Shown: positions 26,069-36,450 of the stretch, piece after piece | Layout: each line of letters starts with the position of its first letter | How positions within the stretch are numbered: the first letter of the stretch is position 1 | Assembly (NCBI RefSeq): GCF_029478665.1 | Contig: NZ_JARPQB010000014.1 | Coordinates: 20,404-84,403 of the forward strand | DNA: 64,000 bases | DNA from: Pseudomonas entomophila | GTDB lineage: Bacteria; Pseudomonadota; Gammaproteobacteria; Pseudomonadales; Pseudomonadaceae | Direction of reading: 5' to 3' | The notes under the pieces: generated by a model | What the model saw: the letters and a program-made list of their open reading frames with translations, nothing else | Databases searched by the model: none | Told to the model about the DNA's origin: nothing | Translations under genes and position numbers: made by a program

Positions 26069-27496
26069 ATGCCCGACCGTGCCCCGCCGGACCCCGTCAC
26101 CGCCCGCTGGATCCCCTGGGTGGTGGCCATCGCCTTCTTCATGCAGTCGCTGGACGGCACCATCCTCAACACCGCATTGCCGGCCATGGCCCGCTCCCTG
26201 GCCGAGGACCCGCTGCGCATGCAGGGGGTGATCATCGCCTACATGCTCACCGTGGCCCTGCTGATCCCGGCCTCGGGCTGGATCGCCGACCGTTTCGGTA
26301 CCAAGCGCATCTTCTTCAGCGCCATCCTGCTGTTCAGCTTCGGCTCGTTGCTGTGCGCCATGGCCAACAGCCTGGGCTTGCTGATCCTGGCCCGGGTGAT
26401 CCAGGGCCTGGGCGGCGCGCTGATGCTGCCGGTCGGGCGGCTGGTGGTGCTGCGCGCCTACCCACGCACCGAGCTGGTGCGGATCATGAGTTTCATCACC
26501 ATCCCCGGCCTGCTCGGGCCGTTGCTGGGGCCAACGCTCGGCGGGTGGCTGGTGGAGATCCTCACCTGGCACTGGATCTTCCTGCTCAACCTGCCGGTGG
26601 GCGCACTGGGTTGCTACGCGGTGTGGAAGTTCATCCCCGACCTGCGCGGCGCCGAACGCACCACCTTCGACGGCCCGGGTTTCCTGCTGTTCGGCGCGGC
26701 GATGGTGCTGATCACCATCGCCATGGAGGGCCTGGGCGAACTGCACCTGCCGCACCTGCGGGTGATGCTGTTGCTGTTCGCCGGCATGGCCTGCCTGGCT
26801 GCCTACTGGCTGCGTGCCGGGCGTGATCCGGAGCCGCTGTTCTCGCCGTCGCTGTTTCGCGTGCGCACCTTCGCCATCGGCATCCTCGGCAACCTGTTCG
26901 CCCGCCTGGGCAGCGGCGCCCTGCCCTTCCTCGTGCCCCTGCTGCTGCAGGTGGCGCTGGGCTATTCGCCGGCCCAGGCCGGCATGAGCATGATCCCGCT
27001 GGCGGCGGCGGCAATGGTCGCCAAATCCATCGCCCGGCCACTGATCGAGCGCCTGGGCTATCGCATCGTGCTCACCGGCAACACCCTGCTGCTGGGCCTG
27101 TTGCTGGCCAGCCTGGGGCTGGTCGACGCGCAGACACCCTACGCCTTGCTGCTGGTGCAACTGGCGCTGCTGGGGGCGGTGAACTCGATGCAGTTCACCG
27201 CGATGAACACGGTGACCCTGATCGACCTCGATGACGCCAGCGCCAGCAGTGGCAACAGCTTGTTGTCGGTGGTCGCGCAACTGTCGCTGAGCCTGGGCGT
27301 GGCCTGCGCCGGTGCCTTGCTCGGCGGCTTCACCGCGGCAGGCAGCGCCGAGGGCGTGGAAAGCACGCTGGGCGCGTTCCAGCTGACTTTCGTGACGATC
27401 GGTGTGATGGCCATGCTGGCGGCGGCGATCTTCCTGCAACTGGCACCGACGGACGGAAGGCGCGCCCGTCGTCCGGAACATCACGTCGAGTCGTAG
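26069..27496 (+). CDS. MFS multidrug exporter, DHA2/EmrB-QacA type (MdtD-like)
   Basis: A 475-residue inner-membrane proton-drug antiporter with about 14 hydrophobic helices. DHA2 motifs are visible: FMQSLDGTILNTALPAM in helix 1 (motif D1), SGWIADRFGTKRIFF between helices 2 and 3 (motif A), and LARVIQGLGGALMLPVGR in helix 4, followed by GLLGPLLGPTLGGWLVE (motif C of the 14-helix class). ATG 26069 follows AAAGAGAAG; the upstream in-frame codons fall in the REP hairpin. No membrane-fusion partner gene or regulator is adjacent, so it is probably a stand-alone exporter. Substrate unknown. Confidence 0.92.
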   Translation: MPDRAPPDPVTARWIPWVVAIAFFMQSLDGTILNTALPAMARSLAEDPLRMQGVIIAYMLTVALLIPASGWIADRFGTKRIFFSAILLFSFGSLLCAMANSLGLLILARVIQGLGGALMLPVGRLVVLRAYPRTELVRIMSFITIPGLLGPLLGPTLGGWLVEILTWHWIFLLNLPVGALGCYAVWKFIPDLRGAERTTFDGPGFLLFGAAMVLITIAMEGLGELHLPHLRVMLLLFAGMACLAAYWLRAGRDPEPLFSPSLFRVRTFAIGILGNLFARLGSGALPFLVPLLLQVALGYSPAQAGMSMIPLAAAAMVAKSIARPLIERLGYRIVLTGNTLLLGLLLASLGLVDAQTPYALLLVQLALLGAVNSMQFTAMNTVTLIDLDDASASSGNSLLSVVAQLSLSLGVACAGALLGGFTAAGSAEGVESTLGAFQLTFVTIGVMAMLAAAIFLQLAPTDGRRARRPEHHVES

Positions 27497-27560
27497 GGCG
27501 AATGGCCACGAGGCTGGTAGACTGTGCGGCATTTTTCGCTTCGCACCGCAGGCCCGCCTC

Positions 27561-28946
<1,386 letters not shown>

Positions 28947-28969
28947 CCTAATTTGGGGCCGCTTTGCGG

Positions 28970-29044
28970 CCCTTTCGCGGCACAAGGCCGCTCCTACAGG
29001 GAATCGCGCACATCCTGTAGGAGCGGCCTTGTGCCGCGAAAGGG
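28970..29044. repeat. REP-type inverted repeat (GCGGCCTTGTGCCGC subtype)
   Basis: Perfect 31-base arms (28970-29000 and 29014-29044) between dbpA and the flavoprotein gene; likely also ends the dbpA transcript. Confidence 0.87.
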
Positions 29045-29082
29045 CTGCAAGGCAGCCCCGGCAATTCTGAAGAGGTAACACC

Positions 29083-30264
29083 GTGCAATCCACCGACGTG
29101 ATCATCCTCGGCGCCGGCGCCGCCGGCCTGATGTGCGCCCTGCTCAGCGCCCAGCGCGGGCGCCGGGTGCTGGTGCTCGACCACGCCAACAAGCCGGGCA
29201 AGAAGATCCTCATGTCCGGCGGCGGGCGCTGCAACTTCACCAATATGTACACCGAGCCTGCCAACTTCCTGTCGCACAACCCGCACTTCTGCAAGTCAGC
29301 GCTGGCCCGCTACACCCAGTGGGACTTCATCGAACTGGTGTGCAAGCACGGCGTGCCGTACCACGAGAAGAAGCTCGGCCAGCTGTTCTGCGACAACAAG
29401 TCCAGCGACATCCTCGACATGCTGCTGGCCGAGTGTGATAACGCAGGCGCCGAATTGCGCATGAACACCAGTATCGAACAGATCGAGAAAACCGAGGCTG
29501 GCTACACCTTGCAGACCAGCGCCGGGCCGTTCGCCTGCCAGTCGCTGGTGATCGCCACCGGCGGCCTGTCGATCCCGACCTTGGGCGCCACTGGTTTCGG
29601 CTACCAGGTCGCCCGCCAGTTCGGCCATGAACTGCTGCCGACCCGCGCCGGCCTGGTGCCGTTCACCATCACCGAGCCCCAGCTCAAGGCACTGTGCACC
29701 GAGTTGTCCGGCACCTCGCTGGATTGCGTCGCCAGTTGCAACGGCACGAGCTTCCGCGAAAACCTGCTGTTCACCCACCGCGGCCTGAGCGGCCCGGCGA
29801 TCCTGCAGATCTCATCGTTCTGGGAGGCCGGCGACACGGTCGAGATCAACCTGCTGCCCGACCGCGATGCGCTGGAGTGGTTGCAGGGCCAGCAGGTCGA
29901 ACGCCCCAACAGCGAGCTGAAGACCGTGCTGGGCGAGGTGTTCACCCGCAAGCTGGCCAACCTGCTGGCCGAGCAGTGGTTCGTTTCGAAACCCTTGAAA
30001 CAGTACACACCGGCAGAGTTGACCCAGATCGCCGAGAAACTGTCGGCCTGGCAGGTGGTGCCAGCGGGCACCGAGGGCTATCGCACCGCCGAGGTCACCC
30101 TGGGAGGCGTGGATACCCGCGAAGTGTCGTCCAAGACCATGGAGTCGCTGAAGAGCCCGGGGCTCTACTTCATTGGCGAGGTGCTGGACGTGAGCGGGCA
30201 CCTGGGCGGTTTCAACTTCCAGTGGGCCTGGGCTTCGGCCAACGCCGCGGCACAGTTCGTGTAG
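29083..30264 (+). CDS. BaiN/HI0933-family NAD(P)/FAD-dependent oxidoreductase
   Basis: A 393-residue flavoprotein of the HI0933/YhiN family. The N-terminal dinucleotide fold is VIILGAGAAGLMCAL, followed by NKPGKKILMSGGGRCNFTN, the family signature around the flavin. The middle contains LVIATGGLSIPTLGATGFGY, and the end is GLYFIGEVLDVSGHLGGFNF (second FAD contact). The family includes the bile-acid enzyme BaiN and proteins of unknown physiological role. It starts at GTG 29083 after GAGG. It is a single gene between two REP units, so no pathway is implied by neighbours. Confidence 0.92.
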   Translation: MQSTDVIILGAGAAGLMCALLSAQRGRRVLVLDHANKPGKKILMSGGGRCNFTNMYTEPANFLSHNPHFCKSALARYTQWDFIELVCKHGVPYHEKKLGQLFCDNKSSDILDMLLAECDNAGAELRMNTSIEQIEKTEAGYTLQTSAGPFACQSLVIATGGLSIPTLGATGFGYQVARQFGHELLPTRAGLVPFTITEPQLKALCTELSGTSLDCVASCNGTSFRENLLFTHRGLSGPAILQISSFWEAGDTVEINLLPDRDALEWLQGQQVERPNSELKTVLGEVFTRKLANLLAEQWFVSKPLKQYTPAELTQIAEKLSAWQVVPAGTEGYRTAEVTLGGVDTREVSSKTMESLKSPGLYFIGEVLDVSGHLGGFNFQWAWASANAAAQFV

Positions 30265-30341
30265 AGTAGAATCCATTCAGCAGCACGGAACGCTTCTTGC
30301 TGGTCTGTGCTCGGAGTGCCATTTCTGGGGCTGCTGCGCAG

Positions 30342-30415
30342 CCCTTTCGCGGCACAAGGCCGCTCCTACAGAGGTACGCGATCTCCTGTAGGAGCGGCCT
30401 TGTGCCGCGAAAGGG
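30342..30415. repeat. REP-type inverted repeat (GCGGCCTTGTGCCGC subtype)
   Basis: Perfect 30-base arms (30342-30371 and 30386-30415) upstream of the YccS-like gene; the start chosen for that gene lies beyond this repeat. Confidence 0.87.
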
Positions 30416-30474
30416 TCGCACAGCGGCCCCAGACGGCCTCGAAGCTACTCAACCGATCTCAGCCCAGGGCCATC

Positions 30475-32658
30475 ATGTCATCGAGCTCGTTCCGCCATTC
30501 ATTGCGTCGCCTGTGGGGCCAAGACAAGTTCAGCTACGCCATCCGCGTGACCATTGCCCTCACCGGCAGCATGGCCTGGTGCTGGTACCAGAACGAGATG
30601 AGCCTGCTGATCCCACTGTTCCTCGGCATCATCGCCAGCGCCCTGGCCGAGACCGACGATGGCTGGCAGGGCCGCCTCAGCGCCCTGGCCGTCACCCTGG
30701 TGTGTTTCGCCATCGCCGCCCTGTCGGTGGAACTGTTGTTCCCCTACCCCTGGATCTTCGCTGGCGCCCTGGCCCTGGCGGCCTTCGGCCTGACCATGCT
30801 CGGGGCCCTGGGCGAGCGTTATGGCGCGATCGCCTCGGCGACGCTGATCCTGTCGGTGTACACCATGATCGGCGTGGACCAGCGCGGCGGCGAAGTCAGC
30901 GACTTCTGGCACGAACCCTTGCTGCTGGTGGCCGGCGCGGCCTGGTACGGGTCGCTGTCGGTGCTGTGGCAGGCGCTGTTCTCCAACCAGCCGGTGCAAC
31001 AGAGCCTGGCCAAGCTGTTCTTCGAGCTGGGCAGCTACCTCAAGCTCAAGGCCAGCCTGTTCGAGCCGGTGCGCACTCTCGATGTAGAAGCCACGCGCCT
31101 GGAGCTGGCCAAGCAGAACGGCAAGGTGGTGGCCGCGCTCAACGCCGCGAAGGAGATCATCCTGCACCGGGTCGGCAACAGCCAACCCAACTCCAAGGTC
31201 AGCCGCTACCTCAAGCTGTACTTCCTGGCCCAGGATATCCATGAGCGGGTCAGCGCCTCGCACTACCCCTACAACGCCCTGACCGACGCCTTCTTCCACA
31301 GCGACGTGATGTTCCGCTGCCAGCGCCTGCTGCGCAAACAGGGGGCATCCTGCCAGGAGCTGGCCCGCTCGATCCGACTGCGCCAGCCGTTCGTGCTCGC
31401 CAGCGGCTACCCCGAAGCCCTGGAAGACTTGAACGCCTCACTGGAACACCTGCGCACCCAGAACAACCCGGCCTGGCGTGGCCTGCTGCGCTCGCTGCGG
31501 GCATTGGCGGCCAACCTGGCAACCCTTGATCGCCTGCTCAGCGCCGCCAGCAACCCCGACAGCCTCGCCGACGCCAGCGACAGCAGCCTGCTCGACCGTT
31601 CGCCACGCACGCTGAAGGATGTCTGGACGCGCCTGCGCACCCAGCTCACCCCGACCTCGCTGCTGTTCCGCCATGCCCTGCGCCTGCCGCTGGCGCTGTC
31701 GATCGGCTACGGCATGGTGCACCTGATCCACCCGACGCAGGGCTACTGGATCATCCTCACCACCCTGTTCGTCTGCCAGCCCAACTATGGCGCCACCCGA
31801 CGCAAGCTGGTGCAGCGGATCTTCGGCACCGCCATCGGCCTGACCGTGGGCTGGGCGCTGTTCGACCTGTTCCCCAACCCGTTGATCCAGTCGACCTTCG
31901 CCGTGGTGGCCGGGGTGGTGTTCTTCGTCAACCGCACCACCCGCTACACCTTGGCCACGGCGGCGATCACCCTGATGGTGCTGTTCTGCTTCAACCAGAT
32001 CGGCGATGGCTACGGCCTGTTCCTGCCGCGCCTGTTCGACACCTTGGTCGGCAGCCTGATCGCGATTCTCGCGGTATTCCTGTTCCTCCCCGACTGGCAG
32101 GGCCGACGCCTGAACAAGGTGCTGGCCAATACCCTGGCCTGCGCCAGCCAGTACCTGCGCCAGATCATGCAGCAGTACGCCCACGGCAAGCGCGACGACC
32201 TCGCCTACCGCCTGGCCCGGCGCAATGCGCACAATGCCGACGCGGCGCTGTCGACCACCCTGGCCAACATGCTCATGGAGCCCGGGCATTTCCGTAAGGA
32301 GGCCGACGTGGGCTTCCGCTTCCTGGTGCTGTCGCACACCTTGCTCAGCTACCTCTCGGGGCTGGGGGCGCACCGCGACACGGCGCTGCCGGCCGAGGTG
32401 CACGAGCAATTGATCGAGGGGGCCGGGCAAGCGTTGGCCGCGAGCCTCGACGAGATCGCCAATGGCCTGGCGGCACGGCTGCCAGTGGCAATTCACAGCG
32501 ATGCCGAGGAAGCACTGGCCAACAGCCTGGAGCAGATGCCCGAGGAGCTGGATGAGCATCAGCGCCTGGTGCAGTCGCAACTGGCGTTGATCTGCCGGCA
32601 GTTGGGGCCGTTGCGGACCTTGGCGGGGCATCTGATCAAGGAAGGCGAACCGGCTTGA
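30475..32658 (+). CDS. YccS/YhfK-family inner-membrane protein (FUSC domain)
   Basis: A 727-residue protein with two blocks of hydrophobic helices, one near the N-terminus (about residues 20-140) and one after the middle (about 400-550). Each is followed by a long cytoplasmic helical region. The second block contains THPTQGYWIILTTLFVCQPN-like sequence (HPTQGYWIILTTLFVCQPNY, the FUSC hallmark), then ATRRKLVQRIFGTAIGL. The family resembles aromatic-acid efflux proteins (AaeB) and E. coli YccS; substrate unknown. ATG 30475 gives MSSSSFRHSLRRLWG; in-frame upstream codons run through the REP hairpin and are rejected. Confidence 0.9.
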   Translation: MSSSSFRHSLRRLWGQDKFSYAIRVTIALTGSMAWCWYQNEMSLLIPLFLGIIASALAETDDGWQGRLSALAVTLVCFAIAALSVELLFPYPWIFAGALALAAFGLTMLGALGERYGAIASATLILSVYTMIGVDQRGGEVSDFWHEPLLLVAGAAWYGSLSVLWQALFSNQPVQQSLAKLFFELGSYLKLKASLFEPVRTLDVEATRLELAKQNGKVVAALNAAKEIILHRVGNSQPNSKVSRYLKLYFLAQDIHERVSASHYPYNALTDAFFHSDVMFRCQRLLRKQGASCQELARSIRLRQPFVLASGYPEALEDLNASLEHLRTQNNPAWRGLLRSLRALAANLATLDRLLSAASNPDSLADASDSSLLDRSPRTLKDVWTRLRTQLTPTSLLFRHALRLPLALSIGYGMVHLIHPTQGYWIILTTLFVCQPNYGATRRKLVQRIFGTAIGLTVGWALFDLFPNPLIQSTFAVVAGVVFFVNRTTRYTLATAAITLMVLFCFNQIGDGYGLFLPRLFDTLVGSLIAILAVFLFLPDWQGRRLNKVLANTLACASQYLRQIMQQYAHGKRDDLAYRLARRNAHNADAALSTTLANMLMEPGHFRKEADVGFRFLVLSHTLLSYLSGLGAHRDTALPAEVHEQLIEGAGQALAASLDEIANGLAARLPVAIHSDAEEALANSLEQMPEELDEHQRLVQSQLALICRQLGPLRTLAGHLIKEGEPA

Positions 32659-32670
32659 GGTGAATGCCTT

Positions 32671-32742
32671 TTCGCCGGCAATGCCGGCGCCTACAACTGC
32701 AGCGAATACCCGCAACCTGTAGGAGCCGGCTTTGCCGGCGAA
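32671..32742. repeat. REP-type inverted repeat (CCGGC/GCCGG subtype)
   Basis: Arms 32671-32695 and 32718-32742 with a few mismatches, between the convergent YccS-like gene and the solute-binding protein gene. Confidence 0.8.
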
Positions 32743-32754
32743 CGGGCCCTCACG

Positions 32755-33492
32755 TCAAAAACCATGCTGGCGCAACAAGCGGTCATAGCTCCCGTCGGCC
32801 TTCATCGCCGCAATGGCCTTCTCGAAGCGCTTGACGATCTGCTGGTGCTCGGGATGCTTGAGGCTCACCAGGATATGCAGGCTGTTCTCCGCCAGCGGCG
32901 GCTCGACAAAGGACACCGCCTCGCGCACCTGCGGCGGCTCGCGCTGCAGGTTGTAGCGCGCCACATACTCGTCCTCCACCGCCAGGTTGACCCTGCCCGC
33001 TGCCAACATGCGCACTGCCGACGAAAAGCTGCGCACCGGTACCTTGTTCAGCCGGGTGTCACTGTCGAAAGCCGGTGAATAGGCGTAGTCACGCACCACG
33101 GCAATGCTATAGGGGTAAAGGTCGGCAAGCTTCTGGTAGCCGAAGGTTTCACCTTCGTGCTTGAGCAGGCGGATGCGGTTGGTGAGGTAGGCATTTGAGA
33201 ACTGGCCGATGCGTGTGCGCTCGTCATTGAACCACGCGTTGATCAACACGTCGTAGCGCCCTTCCCCCACCCCCATCAGCGCCCGGGCCCAGGGCACCTC
33301 TTCGAACTCGGTGGCATAGCCGGCGCGTGTGAGGGCAGTGGTGACGATGTTGGTCGCCAGGCCGCCGCCGGGCATCCCGCTATCGGTGAAGGGCGGCCAG
33401 CTGTCCGCCACCAGACGCAGCTTCTCGAGGCCGGAGGCCGGACCTGCGCACAACACACTCAGCAATCCAAGAACGCAAAGCAGTGGCCGCAT
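32755..33492 (-). CDS. periplasmic solute-binding protein, family 3-like (orphan)
   Basis: A 245-residue secreted protein. A Sec signal peptide (MRPLLCVLGLLSVLCAGPASG) is followed by LRLVADSWPPFTDSGMPGGG, the typical first strand and ligand loop of amino-acid-binding proteins. VPWARALMGVGEGRYDVLIN gives the second conserved block. No ABC permease or ATPase gene is near, so it may feed a transporter elsewhere or act as a sensor-type protein. ATG 33492 has AAAGGAC upstream; the longer frame adds ten residues before the signal peptide. It lies 100 bases downstream of the imine-reductase gene on the same strand and could share its regulation. Confidence 0.87.
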   Translation of the reverse strand: MRPLLCVLGLLSVLCAGPASGLEKLRLVADSWPPFTDSGMPGGGLATNIVTTALTRAGYATEFEEVPWARALMGVGEGRYDVLINAWFNDERTRIGQFSNAYLTNRIRLLKHEGETFGYQKLADLYPYSIAVVRDYAYSPAFDSDTRLNKVPVRSFSSAVRMLAAGRVNLAVEDEYVARYNLQREPPQVREAVSFVEPPLAENSLHILVSLKHPEHQQIVKRFEKAIAAMKADGSYDRLLRQHGF

Positions 33493-33597
33493 GCTCAAGT
33501 CCTTTCGCAGTGGGGGGCACACGCTGGAAATGGCGATCTTCGCTACAGACTTTGCAGATTACACAAAGCCTGCGGCCGACGGCAGCGGCCAGTAATA

Positions 33598-34581
33598 TCA
33601 AATAGCCTCTATTTTGGTCGAACTAGAGGATCCTCCGTGCCGCAAGGCGTGGTAAGCGTAGCAAGCGATCTGCGCGTCCTGGACCGCGACACCGGTCAGG
33701 TCCGCCACGGTCAACTGGTCGTCACTGGCGCGCCCCATGCTGGGATTGCCGAGCAAGGTGCCAAGTTCCAACAAGCGCGAACGCTCGAGCAACCCGGCCT
33801 GCAATGCATGGGAAACCTCGCCGTACTGGCTGCATTGACTGAGCGAATCGACCACGACCAGGTCGGCCTTCGCCACCAGACGTGCAGCGAGCTCCTGCTT
33901 GCCAGGTGCATCGGCACCGACCGCAGTGATATGGGTGCCGGGGCGGACCCAGTCGGGTTCGAGCAGGGCTTGGCGCGAAGGCGTTGCGCTGATGATGAGG
34001 TTCGCGGCCTCTGCCACGGCCCGCGGCTCACGTTCCAGGCGCACCGTGAAACCCAGCCGCTCGGCGAAATCACGGTAACTGGCCAGCCCCGCTTCGCTGC
34101 GGCCCCAGACACTCAACTCGCGACAGGGGATAACCGGCATCAGTTGCTCAAGCTGCATGCGTGCCTGGGTGCCGGTGCCCAGGATGCCAATGCGCTCGAC
34201 CTGGCGTGGCGCCAGCAACCGCGCCACGATGCGCCCGGCCAGGGCGGTGCGCATGCCGGTCAACCAGCCCTGGTCAGCCAGCAGGGCCAGCGGTTGGCCC
34301 GTGCGCGCGCTGAACACCAGCATCAGGCCGTCGTTGCTTTCCAGGCCCTGCGCGGGATTGTCGTAGAAACCCGTGGATACCTTGACGGTGAAAGTGTCGC
34401 CGCCTTCGAGGTACGCGGACTTCACGCAACAGTCGCCATTGGCCTGGGCGAACGCGAAAGCCTGCACGGGGGGCGCCTGCACCCGCCCCTGCGAGTAGGC
34501 CGTGAAGCCCTGTTCCAGCCAGCGCACGGCCTCGTCGAGGTCAAGGCTGGTGATGATCGCGTCACGTTCATGGATTTTCAT
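33598..34581 (-). CDS. ornithine cyclodeaminase / mu-crystallin family imine reductase
   Basis: A 327-residue NAD(P)-dependent enzyme of the OCD/mu-crystallin family. An N-terminal dimerisation part (AVRWLEQGFTAYSQGRVQAP) is followed by a Rossmann domain with ERIGILGTGTQARMQLEQL and later GTHITAVGADAPGKQELA. Members include ornithine cyclodeaminase, delta1-pyrroline-2-carboxylate reductase, EutC of ectoine breakdown, iminosuccinate reductase BhcD and L-arginine dehydrogenase DauB. The ATG overlaps the stop of the ammonia-lyase gene by four bases (ATGA), so it probably acts on that enzyme's imine product or a related substrate. Confidence 0.87.
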   Translation of the reverse strand: MKIHERDAIITSLDLDEAVRWLEQGFTAYSQGRVQAPPVQAFAFAQANGDCCVKSAYLEGGDTFTVKVSTGFYDNPAQGLESNDGLMLVFSARTGQPLALLADQGWLTGMRTALAGRIVARLLAPRQVERIGILGTGTQARMQLEQLMPVIPCRELSVWGRSEAGLASYRDFAERLGFTVRLEREPRAVAEAANLIISATPSRQALLEPDWVRPGTHITAVGADAPGKQELAARLVAKADLVVVDSLSQCSQYGEVSHALQAGLLERSRLLELGTLLGNPSMGRASDDQLTVADLTGVAVQDAQIACYAYHALRHGGSSSSTKIEAI

Positions 34582-35555
34582 GCGATGGCCTCGAGGAAGG
34601 TCTCCAGCTTCACGTTGCGCCCACACAGGATAACGGCCACTTTCTTGCCCTGATAATCCCTTGCGACCTGCTTCATGCCTGCCAAGGCCACCGCGGCGGC
34701 ACCCTCGATGATCCAGCGCTCACAAGCGGCGACGTCGCGCATGGCCTGCTTGATTTCGTCTTCACTGACCAGCACGGTTTTCTTCAGCAGCCGCTGCAGA
34801 ATCGGGAAGGTGACGGCGTCCTGCTCCACGCCTCCGGCGGTCCCATCGGACAGCGTGGGCTGCTCCTCCATGTCGATGATCCGGCCAACTTCGAGCGAGC
34901 GCTGCAAGGTCGGCGCATTGGCTGGCCAGCAGCCGATGATTTCGGTCGAAGGGGATAACGTGTGCAAGGCGGTGGCGATACCAGAGACCATGCCGCCGCC
35001 ACCCACGGCGACGAACACCGCGTCCAGGTCCGGCGCCTGGTCGAACAACTCCATGCCGATGGTGCCCTGCCCGGCGATCACTTCGAGGTCGTTGTAGGGC
35101 GAGACGAACGTCTTGCCCTGGCGCTCGGCTTCGTGGCGGGCCTGCATTTCGGCGCCCAGGGAGTCGACGTCCAGCACCGACACCTCGGCGCCGAGCTGGC
35201 GCATGGCATTGATCTTCACGGGCGAGGCTTCATGGCTGACATGCACGGTCACCGGCACGCCAAGCAGCTGCCCGGCCAGCGCCAGCCCCTGACCATGATT
35301 GCCGGAAGAGGCCGCGATTACGCCCTTGGTGCGTTGCTCGGCATCCAGCAGCCGCAGCTTGTTGCTGGCGCCGCGAAACTTGAAGGAGCCGGTGAGCTGA
35401 AGGTGTTCGCACTTGAGGTGGACGTCGCATCCCGTCATGGCGCAAAGGCCGGGGCTACGCGTCAGCGGCGTCACCGGCACCTGGGGGCGCAGGGCGGCAT
35501 GGGCCAGGCGGATGGATTGGTACAGCTGATCGAGCGCAATGTCGTCTATTGCCAC
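34578..35555 (-). CDS. PLP-dependent serine/threonine dehydratase-like ammonia-lyase
   Basis: A fold-type II PLP enzyme of 325 residues. TGSFKFRGASNKLR supplies the Schiff-base Lys, AASSGNHGQGLALA the phosphate/substrate loop, AVGGGGMVSGIA the glycine-rich PLP phosphate site, and LCGRNV near the end the PLP-ring contact. It lacks the C-terminal ACT domain of biosynthetic IlvA, so it is catabolic; threo-3-hydroxyaspartate dehydratase and EutB are the best candidate types. I place the start at GTG 35555 because CAGGAG lies eight bases upstream; the longer GTG start at 35594 adds 13 residues without a site. It is transcribed with the OCD-family gene. Confidence 0.87.
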   Translation of the reverse strand: MAIDDIALDQLYQSIRLAHAALRPQVPVTPLTRSPGLCAMTGCDVHLKCEHLQLTGSFKFRGASNKLRLLDAEQRTKGVIAASSGNHGQGLALAGQLLGVPVTVHVSHEASPVKINAMRQLGAEVSVLDVDSLGAEMQARHEAERQGKTFVSPYNDLEVIAGQGTIGMELFDQAPDLDAVFVAVGGGGMVSGIATALHTLSPSTEIIGCWPANAPTLQRSLEVGRIIDMEEQPTLSDGTAGGVEQDAVTFPILQRLLKKTVLVSEDEIKQAMRDVAACERWIIEGAAAVALAGMKQVARDYQGKKVAVILCGRNVKLETFLEAIA

Positions 35556-35672
35556 GGGTGGATGCTCCTGGATCAGACGGCGGGTACAGGCCACCGCCTA
35601 TGGAATAAAAATCCACCGTAGAATATTTTTCCATTTAACACAAGCCGGCAACAGACCACCGGCGCGCAGGCC

Positions 35673-36302
35673 TCAAGCCTCCCGGGCAATCTTCACGTAC
35701 TTGTAGATCGTCGCCCGGCCCATGCCCAGGACATTGGCCACGTAGTCGTAGGCGCTGCCACCGCGGAACGCCCCTTCACCGTGCAGCGCCTCCACCAGCT
35801 CGCGCTTGTGCTCGCGGGTGAGGCCATCGAGGCTCAAGCCACGCTCCCTGAGCCAGCCATGCAGGAAGGTGTTGATGCGCTCCTGCCAATCGTCGCGGAA
35901 CAGCACGTCGGGCTGGGGCAGCAAGCGGTTGGCCTGGAAGAACAGGTCCAGCGCCTGCTTGGCCTGCTCCAGCACCGAGACATTGAAATTGATGCACAAC
36001 AGCGCTTCAGGTACCCCGGCGTCATTGAGCATGACACTGCTGATCGAGCGAACTTTCTGACCGTTCCAGTTGAGCTTTTCGTAGGGCCCCAGCGGCGTGG
36101 CAGCACTCAGTTCGCCCGGCAAGTCTTCGAGCGCCGAGTCGTCGCCCAACTGCCGCTTGGAAATGTTGTTGGCGATATGCACCACGGTCTGGCTGCGCAG
36201 GTCATGGACCACGACTTCGGCGTGGGGGAACAGCAGGGTGGCGACACCATCGGCCATGGCGGCGTAGTTGCTGAAACGTGCGTTGATGGCCTTGGCAGAC
36301 AT
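35673..36302 (-). CDS. YheO-type transcriptional regulator (PAS_6 + HTH_22)
   Basis: A 209-residue regulator. Residues about 10-125 form the YheO/PAS_6 ligand domain (MADGVATLLFPHAEVVVHDL, SISSVMLNDAGVPEALLCIN). The C-terminal 60 residues are an HTH_22 DNA-binding domain (KRELVEALHGEGAFRGGSAY ending in LGMGRATIYKYVK). Known relatives DauR and DguR in P. aeruginosa control D-amino-acid breakdown, in both cases next to their target operon. Here it is on the same strand as, and 117 bases upstream of, the ammonia-lyase start. ATG 36302 follows AGGA at seven bases; the long upstream in-frame extension includes a REP hairpin and is rejected. Confidence 0.9.
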   Translation of the reverse strand: MSAKAINARFSNYAAMADGVATLLFPHAEVVVHDLRSQTVVHIANNISKRQLGDDSALEDLPGELSAATPLGPYEKLNWNGQKVRSISSVMLNDAGVPEALLCINFNVSVLEQAKQALDLFFQANRLLPQPDVLFRDDWQERINTFLHGWLRERGLSLDGLTREHKRELVEALHGEGAFRGGSAYDYVANVLGMGRATIYKYVKIAREA

Positions 36303-36350
36303 CGGAACATCCTGAAAATGGGGTGTGGTGTAAGGGCCCGGCACGGCCCC

Positions 36351-36435
36351 TGTAGGAACGGCTTCAGCCGCGAAGCAAGCGACGCGCTGCATGGCACCGG
36401 CTGCGCCGGTGTTCGCGGCTGAAGCCGCTCCTACA
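36351..36435. repeat. REP-type inverted repeat (CGGCTTCAGCCG subtype)
   Basis: 24-base arms (36351-36374 and 36412-36435) with one mismatch, between the winged-helix gene and the YheO-type regulator gene. A further GCACCGGC-TGC-GCCGGTG hairpin sits inside the loop. Confidence 0.83.
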
Positions 36436-36450
36436 GAGACTGCGCCCCTT

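Noticed and set aside
30307..32658. YccS-like gene starting before the REP unit at 30342
   Set aside because: The in-frame upstream codons translate the REP hairpin; ATG 30475 gives the conserved N-terminus.
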